In this document: positions 35,169 to 46,700 of the stretch, in pieces | How positions within the stretch are numbered: position 1 is the stretch's first letter | How the letters are laid out: each line of letters opens with the position of its first letter | NCBI RefSeq assembly: GCF_033807715.1 | Contig: NC_084601.1 | Coordinates: forward strand, 21,532,129 to 21,596,128 | From: Cololabis saira | Lineage: Eukaryota > Chordata > Actinopteri > Beloniformes > Belonidae | Direction: 5' to 3' | Length of the DNA: 64,000 bases | Notes under the pieces: generated by a model | Told to the model about the DNA's origin: nothing | The model's database searches: none | What the model saw: only the letters and a program-made list of their open reading frames with translations | Program-made: the position numbers and the translations under genes

Positions 35169-36339
35169 TCTTTTATTTTTGTCCAAGCCAGTCATCAGGA
35201 AGCTGCATTAGTGCATTTTTATTGTAAAGAGAGGGATATCTCACACATTACAAAAGTTTTTGCCTGTCCCTTTTTTATCCTCCTTCCTTGTTGCCAATCG
35301 ATACAAGCTGGAACGTGCCCTGGAGACATGTGCAACTATGCAAAGGGTGCTATATGTTGAATGTCAAGCTATCTTATTAACACTTGGAACAATGTTCTTC
35401 AGCCAAAGACTCGTGCATATGCTTTCTTTCCCTCTTCCATTATTTGTAATTTTTTCACAAAAATATGTTCTAAATCTCATCTCCTCCTACAATAAGTATA
35501 TACATACACCCCATAATATCTCCAAGGCAGTAATACTCTTGCACCATAAAATGAGTCATTTGTCTTCTCCATGTTCTTTTTTTCCTCTTTCTCAGCTGGG
35601 GGAAAGGAAGAGAGCACTGCAAGAGCATTGCCTGTGAGATTAAAACCTGATGGAGGGTGTCTGAGCGATGTATGTGTGATGGCTAGGGTGTGCTGTGTAT
35701 ATGCTTGCATGAAAGAAAGACAGCGGGAGGGGAGAGGAAGGGATTAAACCTCTGCCTCAAGGGTCTCCCTCCTGATGTCAGTGGTGCTGGAGAAAAGGAG
35801 TCAGAGTGCTGACAGGACAGTCTCATTCTTGCGTGATATGGACACACAAGGCGTACACACAGAGAAGGCTGATTCGTCTTTTGCATTATTTATGAAATGC
35901 TGCCATTATCTTTTCTTTTACACCTTGAGTGAACGAAGTGCCTGGAAAAGAGCTGAGTGTGTGGCCACCCCTGCCAACTGTGTGTCCATTGGCATCAGCA
36001 AGATATTAAAGTTACCAACAAATACAACAATTCAGGCATATCTGGATAGTGTAAATGGAGAAAAAAAATTCTGGAGAGGCAGAAACATTTTAATATTTGC
36101 TAATCAGCAGTGTGGGAAATAAAACAAGCCAGCATAATGACTGAGGAAAGTTTTATTTTCTATGAAATTATGCATAACTTGCTGTGAATTGTCATCATTT
36201 TTTTTGAAGAATACCAAGTGGCACCTGCCTTTTGTGTTTTTTTTTTTTTTTTTTTTTAACCTTGTCTGCACACATATTAATGATTGATACCATGCCGGTA
36301 AAAACCTAAGGCATATATATGTGCATTATTACTATATTT

Positions 36340-36342
<3 letters not shown>
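35169..36342. other. No gene seen
   Basis: Unique-looking sequence with a T run at 36235-36258 and no supported exon or element. Confidence 0.5.

Positions 36343-36409
<67 letters not shown>
36343..36409. repeat. (TA)n microsatellite
   Basis: Pure AT dinucleotides, about 67 bp. Confidence 0.95.
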
Positions 36410-36412
<3 letters not shown>

Positions 36413-36604
36413 ATACAAACCCAGAGAACACACGGAGGCACACGTCAAGCACTGGAAATCTGCAACAAAAACCACAAATGAAACACAAAACCGAAACGGA
36501 GCCGACCAAAACACGAGCAGCAATCGACCCAAATCTCGAAAATCCGATCACAGTCTAAGCTAAGCTACCGCGAATAACTAACCCCAACAACTACAGAGCA
36601 AGCA
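36410..36604. repeat. Dispersed repeat shared with 23560-23734
   Basis: Same order of blocks (GCACTGGAAATCTG, ACGAGCAGCAA, GCTAAGCTACCGCGA) as at 23590-23715. Confidence 0.7.
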
Positions 36605-36670
36605 TGCAGGTGAACAAGCCAGTGTATATGTGTCTGTGTGCGTGTGCGTGTGCGTGTATGTATATAATCA

Positions 36671-36728
<58 letters not shown>

Positions 36729-36842
36729 CGTGCGTGTGTATGTACATGTCTGTGTGGCTGTGTGTGTGTGTGTATGTATATGTTTGTGTGACTGTGTATG
36801 TGTGTGTGTGTGTGGCTGTGTGTGTGTGTGGCTGTGTTTGTG
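36605..36842. repeat. TG-rich degenerate microsatellite
   Basis: A (TG)n core at 36675-36724, then TG runs interrupted by GC, GT and TATG. It directly borders the truncated L2 ORF1 at 36843. Confidence 0.9.
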
Positions 36843-38521
36843 TGAAACTGACCTTGGTGATTGGCGACTCCATAGTGAGGACCATAGTTAGGTGCATCCC
36901 AGGGTCCGGAGCGGGCGACATTGAAGCAAATTTGAAGCTGCTGGCAAAGAGTAATCGTAAATTTGGTAAAGTTATCATACAAACTGCACCATGCTGGAGT
37001 CTGCCAGCAGCTGACATCATGGGTCCTGGACTTCCTCACAAACAGACCACAGTTTGTGAGGACAGGAGGCCGTGTGTCTGACACGGTGGTCTGCAGCACC
37101 GGAGCTCCACAGGGGACCGTCCTGGCCCCCCTCCTCTTCACCGTCTACACAGCCGACTTCACCCACCACACATCAACCTGCCACCTCCAGAAGTTCTCGG
37201 ACGACTCCGCCATCGTCGGTCTCATTAACAACGGAGTACCGTGAACTGAATCACAGATTCGTGGACTGGTGCCAGCGGAACCGCCTCCAGATTAACTCTG
37301 GAAAAACGAAGGAGCTGGTGGCGGACTTCCGCCGGCGCAAAGTCCCCCCCTCGCCAGTGAACATCCAGGGAACGGACATAGAGATTGTGGACTCTTATAA
37401 GTACCTGGGTGTTCACCTGAACAATAAACTGGACTGGACTGTTAACACTCAGGCGCTCTACAAAAAGGGCCAAAGCCGACTCCACCTGCTGTGCAGACTG
37501 AGGTCCTCCGGAGTGAGGGACGGCCTCCTGAGGACCTTCTATGACTCTGTGGTGGCGTCGGCCATCTTTTATGGGGTGGTCTGCTGGAGCAGCAGCATCA
37601 CTGCAGCAGAGAGGAAGAGACTGGACAAAGTGGTGAGGAAAGCCGGTTCTGTCCTGGGCTGCAGTCTGGACCGGGTGGAGGTGGTGGGGGAGAGGAGGAT
37701 GGTGGCTAAGCTGTCCTCCATCATGGACAATGTCTCCCACCCCCTTCATGAGACTGTCAGAGCCCTGGAGAGCTCCATCAGTGACCGGCTTCGTCACCCA
37801 CGATGCACCACCGAGAGGCATCACAGGTCCTTCCTCCCCGCTGCCATCACACTGTATAACCAGGCCTGCTCTCAGTAGCCAGTGGACAATAATATGACAA
37901 TAAGATGTGCAATAATATAAGATGTGCAATATCTGCCAATCTGCCAGTCTACCTCACAACACTCCACCTGCTTTTTCTGCACCGTTTCTTCTTTCAACCA
38001 ACTGTATATACTGTTCATTTTCTGTGATTATACATATTTTATATGTATTTTTTGTATATTTTTTATTTCTGACTTTTTCAGTCTTTTTACAACCTCCCCT
38101 GCATGTGTGTGCTAAGTGTACTGCTGACAACAAAAATAAGTTTCCCCACTGAGGGAGAAAATAAAGGATATCTTATCTTATCTTATACATGTCGGCCCGA
38201 ATGACACCTGTCTACGCCAGCCGGAAGTCACTAAAGTTAATATTGTGTTGGTGTGTAACTACGCCAAAACCATGTCGGACTCCGTAGGTTTTTCTGGTCC
38301 CCTCCCCAATCTGACCAGCAATGATATGTTTAGCCGCAGGTTATCGCTCCCCAAAATGGTTGTCTCGGTGGTGTTCAGAAAACAACGTGGCCTTTATTGA
38401 CAATTGGAAGACATTTTGGGGAAAGCCTGGTCTTATTAGAAGAGACGGCATTGATCCCACCCGGGATGGTGCAGCTCTTATTTCTAGTAATCTGGCCAGT
38501 ATTATTAGACACTCCCCCTGA
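36843..38521 (+). pseudogene. L2 ORF1 with SGNH-esterase-like domain, split
   Basis: ORF1 of the L2 element that hosts the 22 kb nest. Some L2/CR1 elements encode an SGNH-hydrolase-like esterase here. Visible blocks: [13 protein letters not shown] (Ser block, about 36849), then after the inserted LINE HVGPNDTCLRQPEVT (the Gly-x-Asn-Asp block, 38189-38233), [11 protein letters not shown], and [20 protein letters not shown] with DGIDPTRDG near the end (38351-38480). The last catalytic block normally carries Asp-x-x-His; the His position is Asp here. The 5' end is lost in the TG repeat. One frame change lies near 38330. Confidence 0.7.
36982..38184 (+). mobile_element. 5'-truncated jockey/Rex-like LINE insertion
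   Basis: Reverse transcriptase C-terminal half: [33 protein letters not shown] and KFSDDSAIVG (catalytic FSDD box) in one frame to about 37240. After an indel it continues with FVDWCQRNRLQINSGKTKEL, YKYLGVHLNNKLDW, VVCWSSSITAAERKRLDKVV and NVSHPLHETV, to a stop at 37876-37878. The 3' tail is TTATCTTATCTTA. ATACA is present at 36977-36981 and 38185-38189, and the L2 ORF1 frame resumes after it, showing insertion into ORF1. Confidence 0.8.
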
Positions 38522-38534
38522 CCATCCAGGGTCC

Positions 38535-39689
38535 AGGCCAGGATGCAGAGCTGCAGTCTTACACACTTCTCTGCTACTTCTCGAGGACTAACGCCTGCCA
38601 ATAAAACTCTAGGAATTCATTATGTAATTGGTGACTCTAACAAGGTGCCTAGTAAAATAGAATTGGTTGCAGTTCCCCGCCCTCCAAAAGTTTACCAGGT
38701 GCGGCGTGATAGAGGCGTTAATCAAAATAACCTTGTAAAAATTAAAAACAATGCGCGTTTGGTACCAATTAGAGACCGAAAAATTAGATGCGGACTACTA
38801 AATATACGATCGTTAAGCTCCAAGTCTCTTATTAGTAAACAATCTAATTACAGAGACCAGGAGTGACATTTTCTGTTTAACAGAAATGTGGCTACAGAGG
38901 AAGAGTATGTTAGTTTTAATGAATCAACTCCGCCCGGCTACTTAAAACACCATATTCCTCGAAGCACGGGCCGAGGCGGAGGAGTCGCAGCAATTTAAAT
39001 AACTCCAGTCTTCAAACAAAATCGTAACCTAAACGTGATTATAATACATTCAAAAGCCTCACGCTTAGTCTAAAACTCCCAAGCTGGAAATTTAGAGAAG
39101 CCAGTTTTGTTAGTCGTAGTGTACCAGCTCCCTGCTGGTGCTTATCTAGAGTTTCTGTCTGAATTTTCAGATTTCCTATCTGGTTTATTGATCAGTACAG
39201 ATACAGTACATTCATCATAGTGGGTGACTTTAACATTCATATGGATGTTGTAAGCGATAATCTTAAATTAGCTTTCAATTCTCTTCTAGAATCGATGGAT
39301 ATCTCACAAAAGTAAACAAACCGATGCACTGTTTTAATCAGACACTCAATTTCGTTCTCACCTACGGTGTTGAATCTGATAATCTGTTGGTGTTACCTGT
39401 AAACTCCCTCTTATCCGACCACTATTTAATAACGTTTGAATTTAATATTGTCGATGTTGAAGCACAAAATAAAAGGTATTATTTTAGCAAATGTTAGTCC
39501 GATGAAGCTATTGCTAAATTTACGGCTCGGCCATTGCTCATCTTACGATAGTGGAAAATAGTGAAGCAGTTGAGGGCTGTGACCTAAGTTCTACCCCTAC
39601 AGATGTTGATTTCCTTGCTAGTAGCACTGCTGATTTGCTGCACTCAGCTTTAGATGCAGTTGCTCCTTTGAGAAGGAGGGTTTCCAACC
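38535..39689 (+). pseudogene. L2 ORF2 endonuclease region, decayed
   Basis: Follows ORF1 directly. It contains KIRCGLLNIRSLSSKS (start of the AP-endonuclease, about 38782), TGRGGGVAAI (about 38966), a GDFN box read at 39222-39240 and the linker SALDAVAPLRRRVSNH ending at 39689. Many stops and frameshifts lie between. The frame stops at the BEL insertion and resumes after it and the hAT (RSLTPW at 48286-48301, then NSDIQ at 51331). Confidence 0.65.
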
Positions 39690-39694
39690 ATAGG

Positions 39695-40896
39695 TGTTAA
39701 GTCAACTCCAATTTTCTCCAACTGGACAGAAGGACAACAACTCAGCTTCTTTCCAACCTCTTCCAACTTTATTTTTCCAACTTTTCAAATCAATTTGTTG
39801 GTCTTTGTTGGGGGTCTTCGAATAGTAGCGTAGTTAGGTTGTTAACCTTAAAAACAAGGAAACATATGATTAACAACATTGTCAAAATAAACAATAATTT
39901 TTTTAACAAAAAAGTCCTGTTTCAGTAGTTATATTTTTAAACATTTCTAAACAAATAATGTCTCTTAAATAAACAATTTGGTTTTAAACAAAGTATTTTT
40001 AAACAAACCCTTTAACAATTATTTTAGAGTATTTAAGTATTTAAACAAATGTCATTTTGAACAAACTAACTGTTTTAAACAATTACATTTTAAATGGTCA
40101 AATTAAATTACAATAAACCATCTTTTAATTAAAGTGCCTTCAAACACATTAAACAAAGTGTCCTTTAAACAATAATTTTAAATAAGTTTTAACACTAAAG
40201 TTTTTTAAACAAAGGCATTTCTTTAAATTACTTTTACTATGAAAGGTAGACACTTTTAAATTAAAGTCATACTAATCATTTACCAAAGTCAGTTTTAAAT
40301 TAACCATATTTTAAATTAAAGCCATTCTATCCAAAATCATCATTAATTAAATTCAGTTGAAATTAAAGTTAATTAAAGTATTAACTTCAACTATTTAACC
40401 AATATATAATTTAAAGTCAGCATTTTAATCACATTATTTTATAAATTATAAAGTAATAATGTCAAGCAGCATTAAAGCCAACATGCTGAAATGTAACTTT
40501 GACTAAGTTCACCTTTAATAATAATAATTCAAATTAAAGTATACTGCAAGCTTTTAAATATACCATATTAACTTTTATCTAGATAAGTCAAGTATAATTA
40601 TAATGAATGTTATACTAACAATACATTCAGCCACAGAGGAAGATTTGAACAGAATAAACAAAGCAGTCTTAACCGACCATTAGAGCCTTGGAGAAGAATT
40701 CCAGGAGTAGACTTGCTTGCTTGTCGTTTGGTGTGTGTCTGCATGCTCATGGCAGCAGCTTTCTCAGGTGTTCTGGGTTGGCCAAACGAGCTCCCAGCAG
40801 CCACCTTGCTGCTGGTGCATTGTGGGAGTTGTAGTCTTCTGGGTGATTGTCCTGTTCAATATAGAGATCTTTGCTCTCCTGGGTTAGGACTCAACA
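39695..40896 (-). repeat. BEL 3' LTR, 1202 bp
   Basis: Read on the minus strand it starts TGTTGAGTCCTAACCC and ends GACTTAACA. Very AT-rich, with many AAACAA/TTTAAA runs, and nearly identical to 47080-48281. Confidence 0.95.
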
Positions 40897-40932
40897 CCTC
40901 CCACTTGAGCTCTTGGGTTCCACACAGAGAGG

Positions 40933-43758
40933 TCACTCAAGTCCTTCACGTTTCTGTTCTTCAATAGGAAGTAGGATGACCAGTCGCCTGACATCTCTAT
41001 GCAGAATTGTGGCCGGGATTTTTGTTTTGTCACTTGTTTTCTTAGGCTTGTCTTTGCCGTTTGCTTTTGTGAGGGGAACAGGATAGCTGGGAAAGGTCCT
41101 CACGAGCACATCCCTTACGACGCCTTTGCCGTCAGTATTGACACCGACCACTCTTGCCAGCTTGTACTGTCCTCTCAGAGCGTTTTGGTCAGCCAACCAG
41201 ACCACATCTCCAATAGCCACGTTTCGCTCTTTGGTGTGCCATTTGTTCCTCATGAACAAGTTAGGGCCAGCCAGTTGGCTCCACTTCTTCCAGAACTTGC
41301 CGACTTCTGTTTGAATATGCTGAAATCGTTTGGAAGGGTAGGCATCACACTGAAAGTCTCCAGGGTCACCTTTTGGATTGGCACGTCCCAAGAGCAGAGA
41401 GTTTGGGGTGATGTACTCTATGCAGTCTTCCCTGCTTTGAGTTCTCGCATCGATGGGTCTTTCATTTGCGAGGTTGGCTGCCATGTAGAGGAACGTTTGG
41501 AACTCACCCCACGTGAATACACCATCTCCACCAAGGTTGCTTAAGGCCCGCTTCACTATTTTGACAGCCGCCTCTGCTGCACCGTTCCTATGGGGAGAGT
41601 CTGCAGGGTGGATCTTCCAAGACCATTCCGTCCCATGCTTGGTAGCCTTGTCTTCAAGTTCAGACTTGTCCAGTCGGTCAAGGTACTGGTAAAGCTGCTC
41701 CAGTGCGGGTTTAGCTCCGACAAAGTTACTGCCAGGGTCCGACCAGAGTTTCCTGGGGTGTCCTCTCAGTGCAGTGAATCTTTGATAGGCCAGCAGGAAT
41801 CCTTCCGACGACTGGTCACTCACCACTTCGGTATGTATGGCTCGGGAAGCCATGCAGCAGAAGACAATGCCCCATACTTTTAGTCTGGTCCTCTTCTTGA
41901 CCTCATCCTTCACTTCATAGGGGCCGAACAGGTCCATGGTGGTGAATTCAAAGGGTGCGGCTGGGCCCATCCGCTCTGGAGGTAGGTCAGCCATGATTTG
42001 TTGGCACTTCATGTTGTTCTTCCTACAGACAGTACAGCTGTCAACCACTCTCTTGGCAAGTCTCCGGCCTTTTATCACCCACGCTCTCTTCCTCATCCGA
42101 AGAAGGGTTCCTGCTATACCTTCATGGTTTGCTTTGTGGGATTCTTCAGCCAGCAATGTAGACACCCAGGATTCGAATGGTAGAACTGGCACTGCTGTCT
42201 TATCTTCACTGAACATCTGGATTCTGCCACCACAAACTAGGAGTCCAGAGTTCACATCTTTGTATACTGCCAATCTGCTTAAAGTCGTCTCTGGGAAGGC
42301 TATAGCTTCTTGGGCAGCGAGGAAGAGGTCTCCACGGGCTTCGTTCAGCTCTTCTCCAGTCAGTCCAGCTTGATTGGCCTCCCACTTTGACTGTCCTGGT
42401 GCCTGTCTCATCCGTTTTAGCCACAGCTTGACAGCTCTGCAAACCCAGGCAATGACTCTCACCAGTTTGGACAGGTTGCTGAATCTTTGTATGTCCACAA
42501 GTACTTTGACCCAGCCAGTGGGTTTCTTCTGGGGAAGAGTTGGTTTCACCTGTTGGACATCCGAGATGGATCGGTTATCCGGGGTGACTGGCGGGTTTTG
42601 CCGATCAAGCTTGGCTTGAGCCCTTGTTATGGCAGCTGAAAATGCTTTCCTTTGGAGGTTGTTCACGCTCTCTCTGGCGTGGGCAGCTACTTCTCCAGCT
42701 GACTTAATGGGCCACTCCTCCACCGGCCACTTCAGGAATTCTGGTCCATTTTGCCAGGTGGAATTTTCTTTTAGATCTTCTGGAGTGCCTCCTCTTGTGA
42801 TGATGTCAGCTATATTTAGGTCGCCACAGATCCACCACCAGTCTTGCACCGGTCCGCTTTTCTGGAGTTCACCCACTCTGTTGGCAAAGAAGGTCTGGTA
42901 CCCATAACTGTCTCTCTGGATCGCCCCGAGGACCGTTTGGCTGTCCAGCAGATGGAACCATCTCTCGATCGTCATTCGAGCATGTTTCTCCACATACTTT
43001 CTGATCCTTGCAGCGAAGACTGCGCCGCAGATCTCAGCTTTCACAGCATCTCCCTTTTGATCCAGGGGTGTCAGCTTGGCTTTGGCTTCCACGAACCGGA
43101 CCTTAATGCCATGACTTGTCTCCCACCTTAAGTACATCACTGCTCCAAAGGTTTTGTCGCTTCCATCAGAGAATGTGATGCCCCAAGGGTCTCCTTTCCA
43201 GTCAGCAGGTGTGAGGCTTCTGTGGAACTTCACCTGGCCAAGCTGCACATACTCTTCAAAGAGCTGTATGGCTTCTTCTCTGAGGCTTTGTGAGAGTGGA
43301 AGGTCCCAGGTTTCTTGGGTCAGCTTGCCGCCACCTCCCTCTTGGAACGCCTTTCTCACCAGAATTGCTCCCTTCTGTTTGACCGGTGCTGCTAGGCCAA
43401 TTGGGTCGTACAGTCCAGCTACTTGGCTTAAGAGAGCTCTTCTGGTCAGTGGGTTAGGGGTTTCGGTTCTCACCTCCTCTGTGAGAAGATCTTTGCCAAC
43501 TCTCATCTTCTTCTTCCTCATGGAGAAGTTCACTGAAGTCAATATGTAGAGCTTGTCTTCGTCAACTTGATAGCCGATGCCCAGGGCTTTGTTGTCTTCT
43601 TCCCTCATTTGGTTTGGGAGAATGAAGGTTTGACTTCGTCCAGACTTGGTGGCCTCTGTGTCTGTTCCTTTCCTCCCACTTTGCGCCGACCGGACCCATG
43701 GCTTGAGGAAGAAACCGCCGGCTTTCAAAATCTCTTCAACTCGCCGTGATTTGGTCAA
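40933..43758 (-). CDS. pol: BEL pol, C-terminal part: RT end, RNase H, integrase
   Basis: A 941-codon frame carrying the second half of the BEL polyprotein. In order: the end of reverse transcriptase (RRVEEILKAGGFFLKPWV, LLSQVAGLYDPIGLAAPVKQ); RNase H (WGITFSDGSDKTFGAVMYLR, EICGAVFAARI, WWWICGDLNIADIITRG); an H-x3-H and C-x2-C zinc region (HKANHEGIAGTLLRMRKRAW, SCTVCRKN); the DDE integrase core (FTTMDLFGPYEV, LWSDPGSNFVGA, SPHRNGAAEAAVKIVKRAL); and a C-terminal domain ending REGLE. The listed ATG at 43758 is probably not a native start: BEL elements normally make one Gag-Pol frame, and this one overlaps the upstream frame by about 20 bp. Confidence 0.9.
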   Translation of the reverse strand: MTKSRRVEEILKAGGFFLKPWVRSAQSGRKGTDTEATKSGRSQTFILPNQMREEDNKALGIGYQVDEDKLYILTSVNFSMRKKKMRVGKDLLTEEVRTETPNPLTRRALLSQVAGLYDPIGLAAPVKQKGAILVRKAFQEGGGGKLTQETWDLPLSQSLREEAIQLFEEYVQLGQVKFHRSLTPADWKGDPWGITFSDGSDKTFGAVMYLRWETSHGIKVRFVEAKAKLTPLDQKGDAVKAEICGAVFAARIRKYVEKHARMTIERWFHLLDSQTVLGAIQRDSYGYQTFFANRVGELQKSGPVQDWWWICGDLNIADIITRGGTPEDLKENSTWQNGPEFLKWPVEEWPIKSAGEVAAHARESVNNLQRKAFSAAITRAQAKLDRQNPPVTPDNRSISDVQQVKPTLPQKKPTGWVKVLVDIQRFSNLSKLVRVIAWVCRAVKLWLKRMRQAPGQSKWEANQAGLTGEELNEARGDLFLAAQEAIAFPETTLSRLAVYKDVNSGLLVCGGRIQMFSEDKTAVPVLPFESWVSTLLAEESHKANHEGIAGTLLRMRKRAWVIKGRRLAKRVVDSCTVCRKNNMKCQQIMADLPPERMGPAAPFEFTTMDLFGPYEVKDEVKKRTRLKVWGIVFCCMASRAIHTEVVSDQSSEGFLLAYQRFTALRGHPRKLWSDPGSNFVGAKPALEQLYQYLDRLDKSELEDKATKHGTEWSWKIHPADSPHRNGAAEAAVKIVKRALSNLGGDGVFTWGEFQTFLYMAANLANERPIDARTQSREDCIEYITPNSLLLGRANPKGDPGDFQCDAYPSKRFQHIQTEVGKFWKKWSQLAGPNLFMRNKWHTKERNVAIGDVVWLADQNALRGQYKLARVVGVNTDGKGVVRDVLVRTFPSYPVPLTKANGKDKPKKTSDKTKIPATILHRDVRRLVILLPIEEQKREGLE

Positions 43759-46700
43759 GTCTGTCCAGGTCGTTGTGGGAGGTCAGAAGGTCATCCACAT
43801 AGCTGTCTCCTTCAATTACTTTGCGTTCATCTTCTAGGTGAACAAAGTTGGGCAGGTTTGCCGTTTCCCTCATGGCCAACTGTGCAATGCAGCCTGCAGG
43901 TTTGTCTCCGATGTTGACTCTGGTGATTGCATATTCACTGATCTCCTCTTCTGGGCTGTCTCTCCAGAGGAATCTGTGCAGGTGCATCTCACACTGCTCC
44001 AGCCACACAGAGTTGTACATCTTCTTTATGTCTCCTAGAGCTGCATGCACACCTTCACGGAACCTCAGCAGAACAGCTCGAATAGGGTTGAGTACATCTG
44101 GTCCCTTCAGAAGGATGTCATTCATGCTCACACCTTTGTACTTCTGGCTGCTGTTCCACACAATTCGGACTGGTGTTGTCACAGAATGAGGGTTGGGCGC
44201 CACCAGGTGGCTCACATACCACACTGGGCCATTCCACTTGTCAATGATTTCTTCAGTGAGTTTGATGGCTGCTCCTCGTTCAACCATCTCACGGATTTGG
44301 GTGGCATATGCAGCTTTCCATTCTGGCTCTTTGCACAGTTGCTTCTCCATCCTCAAGAAACAGGCCTGGACTGCACTTTTGTTGTTGGGGAGAGAGGCAG
44401 GGTCCGCTGTCCAAAGATACCTTGCATCCCAGTGTGGGGATTTTGTGTGGTCGTCCTCCTCCTTGTAGGTGAGGCCTCCTTTAATGATCTCATACTCCCT
44501 CTCCTCCGCCAGGGTCATTTCCTTTCCTCCAGGTGGACAGTTCCCGCATCGACATCCTCCACATCTTGGCTCACATGCAGCTCCGACGCTGTCCCAGTGC
44601 CACCACTCGAGGAACTTCCGGTTGCTGGCAGCTGTGAGTGTGGCCTTGATGTCATCCACTGGACCTGGGATTTCTCTATATTTGACTGCTGCGGTTCTCA
44701 TGGAGCGGGCAAAGTGAGTTCGAGATGCATATGCCTCTATCTCCACTTCTTCGTGCAGGTCAGGATGCGCTCCGGCCACCGTCGTCCCCAGTGGACCTAC
44801 CCACAGGACGAGGTCATCAATCATTCTCACACTTTGGGGAGCGAGCCTTCCTTCACGGTGACTGATGAGGAGCTCAACCTCTTCTGGCCTCTCCAGTTCC
44901 CCGAGCTTGACTTCCGGGAAGAATCTGTGCAGAGTTTCTGGCTGAACAGCTTGATGCACCTTGGCTATTTCATCCAATCCATAGCAGACCAGTTCATGAG
45001 CTCGTACAGTTCCTTTTGGTGTCTTGACTCGGACTTTCAGGAGGTATCTTAGGGTGTCCACCTTCATGACCATACCACCGACTCCATGTACCACCAGGGT
45101 TATCTTCTCCCTCCTCAGCCGCAGTCTGTCAGCAGCCTTATGGGTGATGTAGTTAGTGTCGGATGCTAGGTCAATCAGGGTCCCGATCTTCTGACCAGCG
45201 TTCGCAGTGACGTTCATGAGCATCATGATGACAGGTAGCTCGGTGAGACCACTATGCCGCAGTAGTTCAGACTGGCCAGATGCTTTTAGAGTCATCGTGG
45301 TTTTGTTGGTGAATGCCTTCCTGCAACGTTCAGCCATCTCTGGGGGAAGATCAGCCAAGCACGCCTCTTGTTCCTCCGTAAGAGTGCCTTTGTTGCTGCC
45401 GCCTTTTCCACTTCTCCCATCTCCACTCCGTGGCCTGGACTCTCCCTTCGGACAGAGAAAATAGTGGTGGTCCGCAGCACTTCCTTCCCTCCTGCAGTCC
45501 GAATTTCGGCACAGGAAATTGTCTCTGCAATAACCGCCCTCCTCATGGCGTCCAAGGCATTTCCTGCATGCTCCAAGCTTCTTTAAGGCAGCCGTCTTCT
45601 CTGGGAGCTTTAGTCCCTTGAACATCTTGCAGAAGAATATTTTATTATGACTGCTGTCACCACAGATGACACATCCATCAAGCTCTTGTCTCTTGGTGGC
45701 TCTGGTGGAGGCAGACTTCCTTCCATTCTTCTTGTCTGCTCGCTCCAGTTTGTCACCCTTCTCCACAACTCGGAGTTGCTCAAGTCTCTCTAGTACGTCT
45801 TCCTGATTTTTTAGGAATGTCAAGAGCTGGTCGAAATGGTTCTGAGGTGTGACGTTGTTTGTGGGATCCACCATGAAAATCAGCCAGTTGGTCTTGATGA
45901 AATCGGGCAACTTGGTTTCGATGGATTTGATGACAAGAGGGTTGTTTATGGCCCCGGAGTTCCCCAGCTCAGTAAGGTCTGCTAGAGCCTTTTCCACGGT
46001 CTGTATTAGGTCAATGACCTTTCTGGGCTGGTGCCCCTTCACATGTGGTATTTTGTCAAGTTCTTCTAGGATTTCCACAGTGATGCTTGATTTGTTGCCG
46101 TATCTGTTCTCAAGGACTCTGAACATGTCTGTTGCCGTGGTGTATGTGGAAAGTCTGAGGTCTTTTGAGATTTTCTCATCGATGCTGTCTAGGAGCTGTA
46201 TCTTCTTTACTACAGGCGATCCAGATGGTTCTCCCTGCCGTTGAAGGCTCTCCCAGTCTTTTTTCCATCTGTGAAAGTCTCTCTTGGAACCAGTAAAGGT
46301 AGGTAGGGTGGTCGGCTTTATCCTCACGACTGGTGTTGTTGGTTGGGGTGTTGGTGGTGGTGTGACTCCTCTACCAGCGACCAGCAGGGTCCGTACACCT
46401 GCAAACTCAGGCTCTCTCATTCTCAGTGTGAGAAGAGTTCCGTCTATGTCCCTGAGCCTTGCCTTCACTCCATCCCTATGATCCTCCGGTATCCATCTCT
46501 CCCACGTCAACATTGCAGTGGTGGCCTCGTTCCTCATCTTCTCAGAGAGGGTTAGGTGCCTTTCGAATCGCTCCAAATTCTCACTCGTCACTGGCAGATT
46601 ATCCGCAGCCCCATTTGCTCGCTCAGCCCCACGAATGGCGGTTTCGAGTTCATAGCCTCCATATCTTGTCCACAGGATTTGTCGGACTGTGTCCTCGATT

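Noticed and set aside
36565..37141. Long minus-strand frames rich in His-Thr
   Set aside because: Antisense of a TG-rich microsatellite.
44045..45052. 335-codon plus-strand frame
   Set aside because: Antisense to the BEL gag-pol frame, which has clear domains; it and other plus-strand frames over 40.9-47 kb are shadows.
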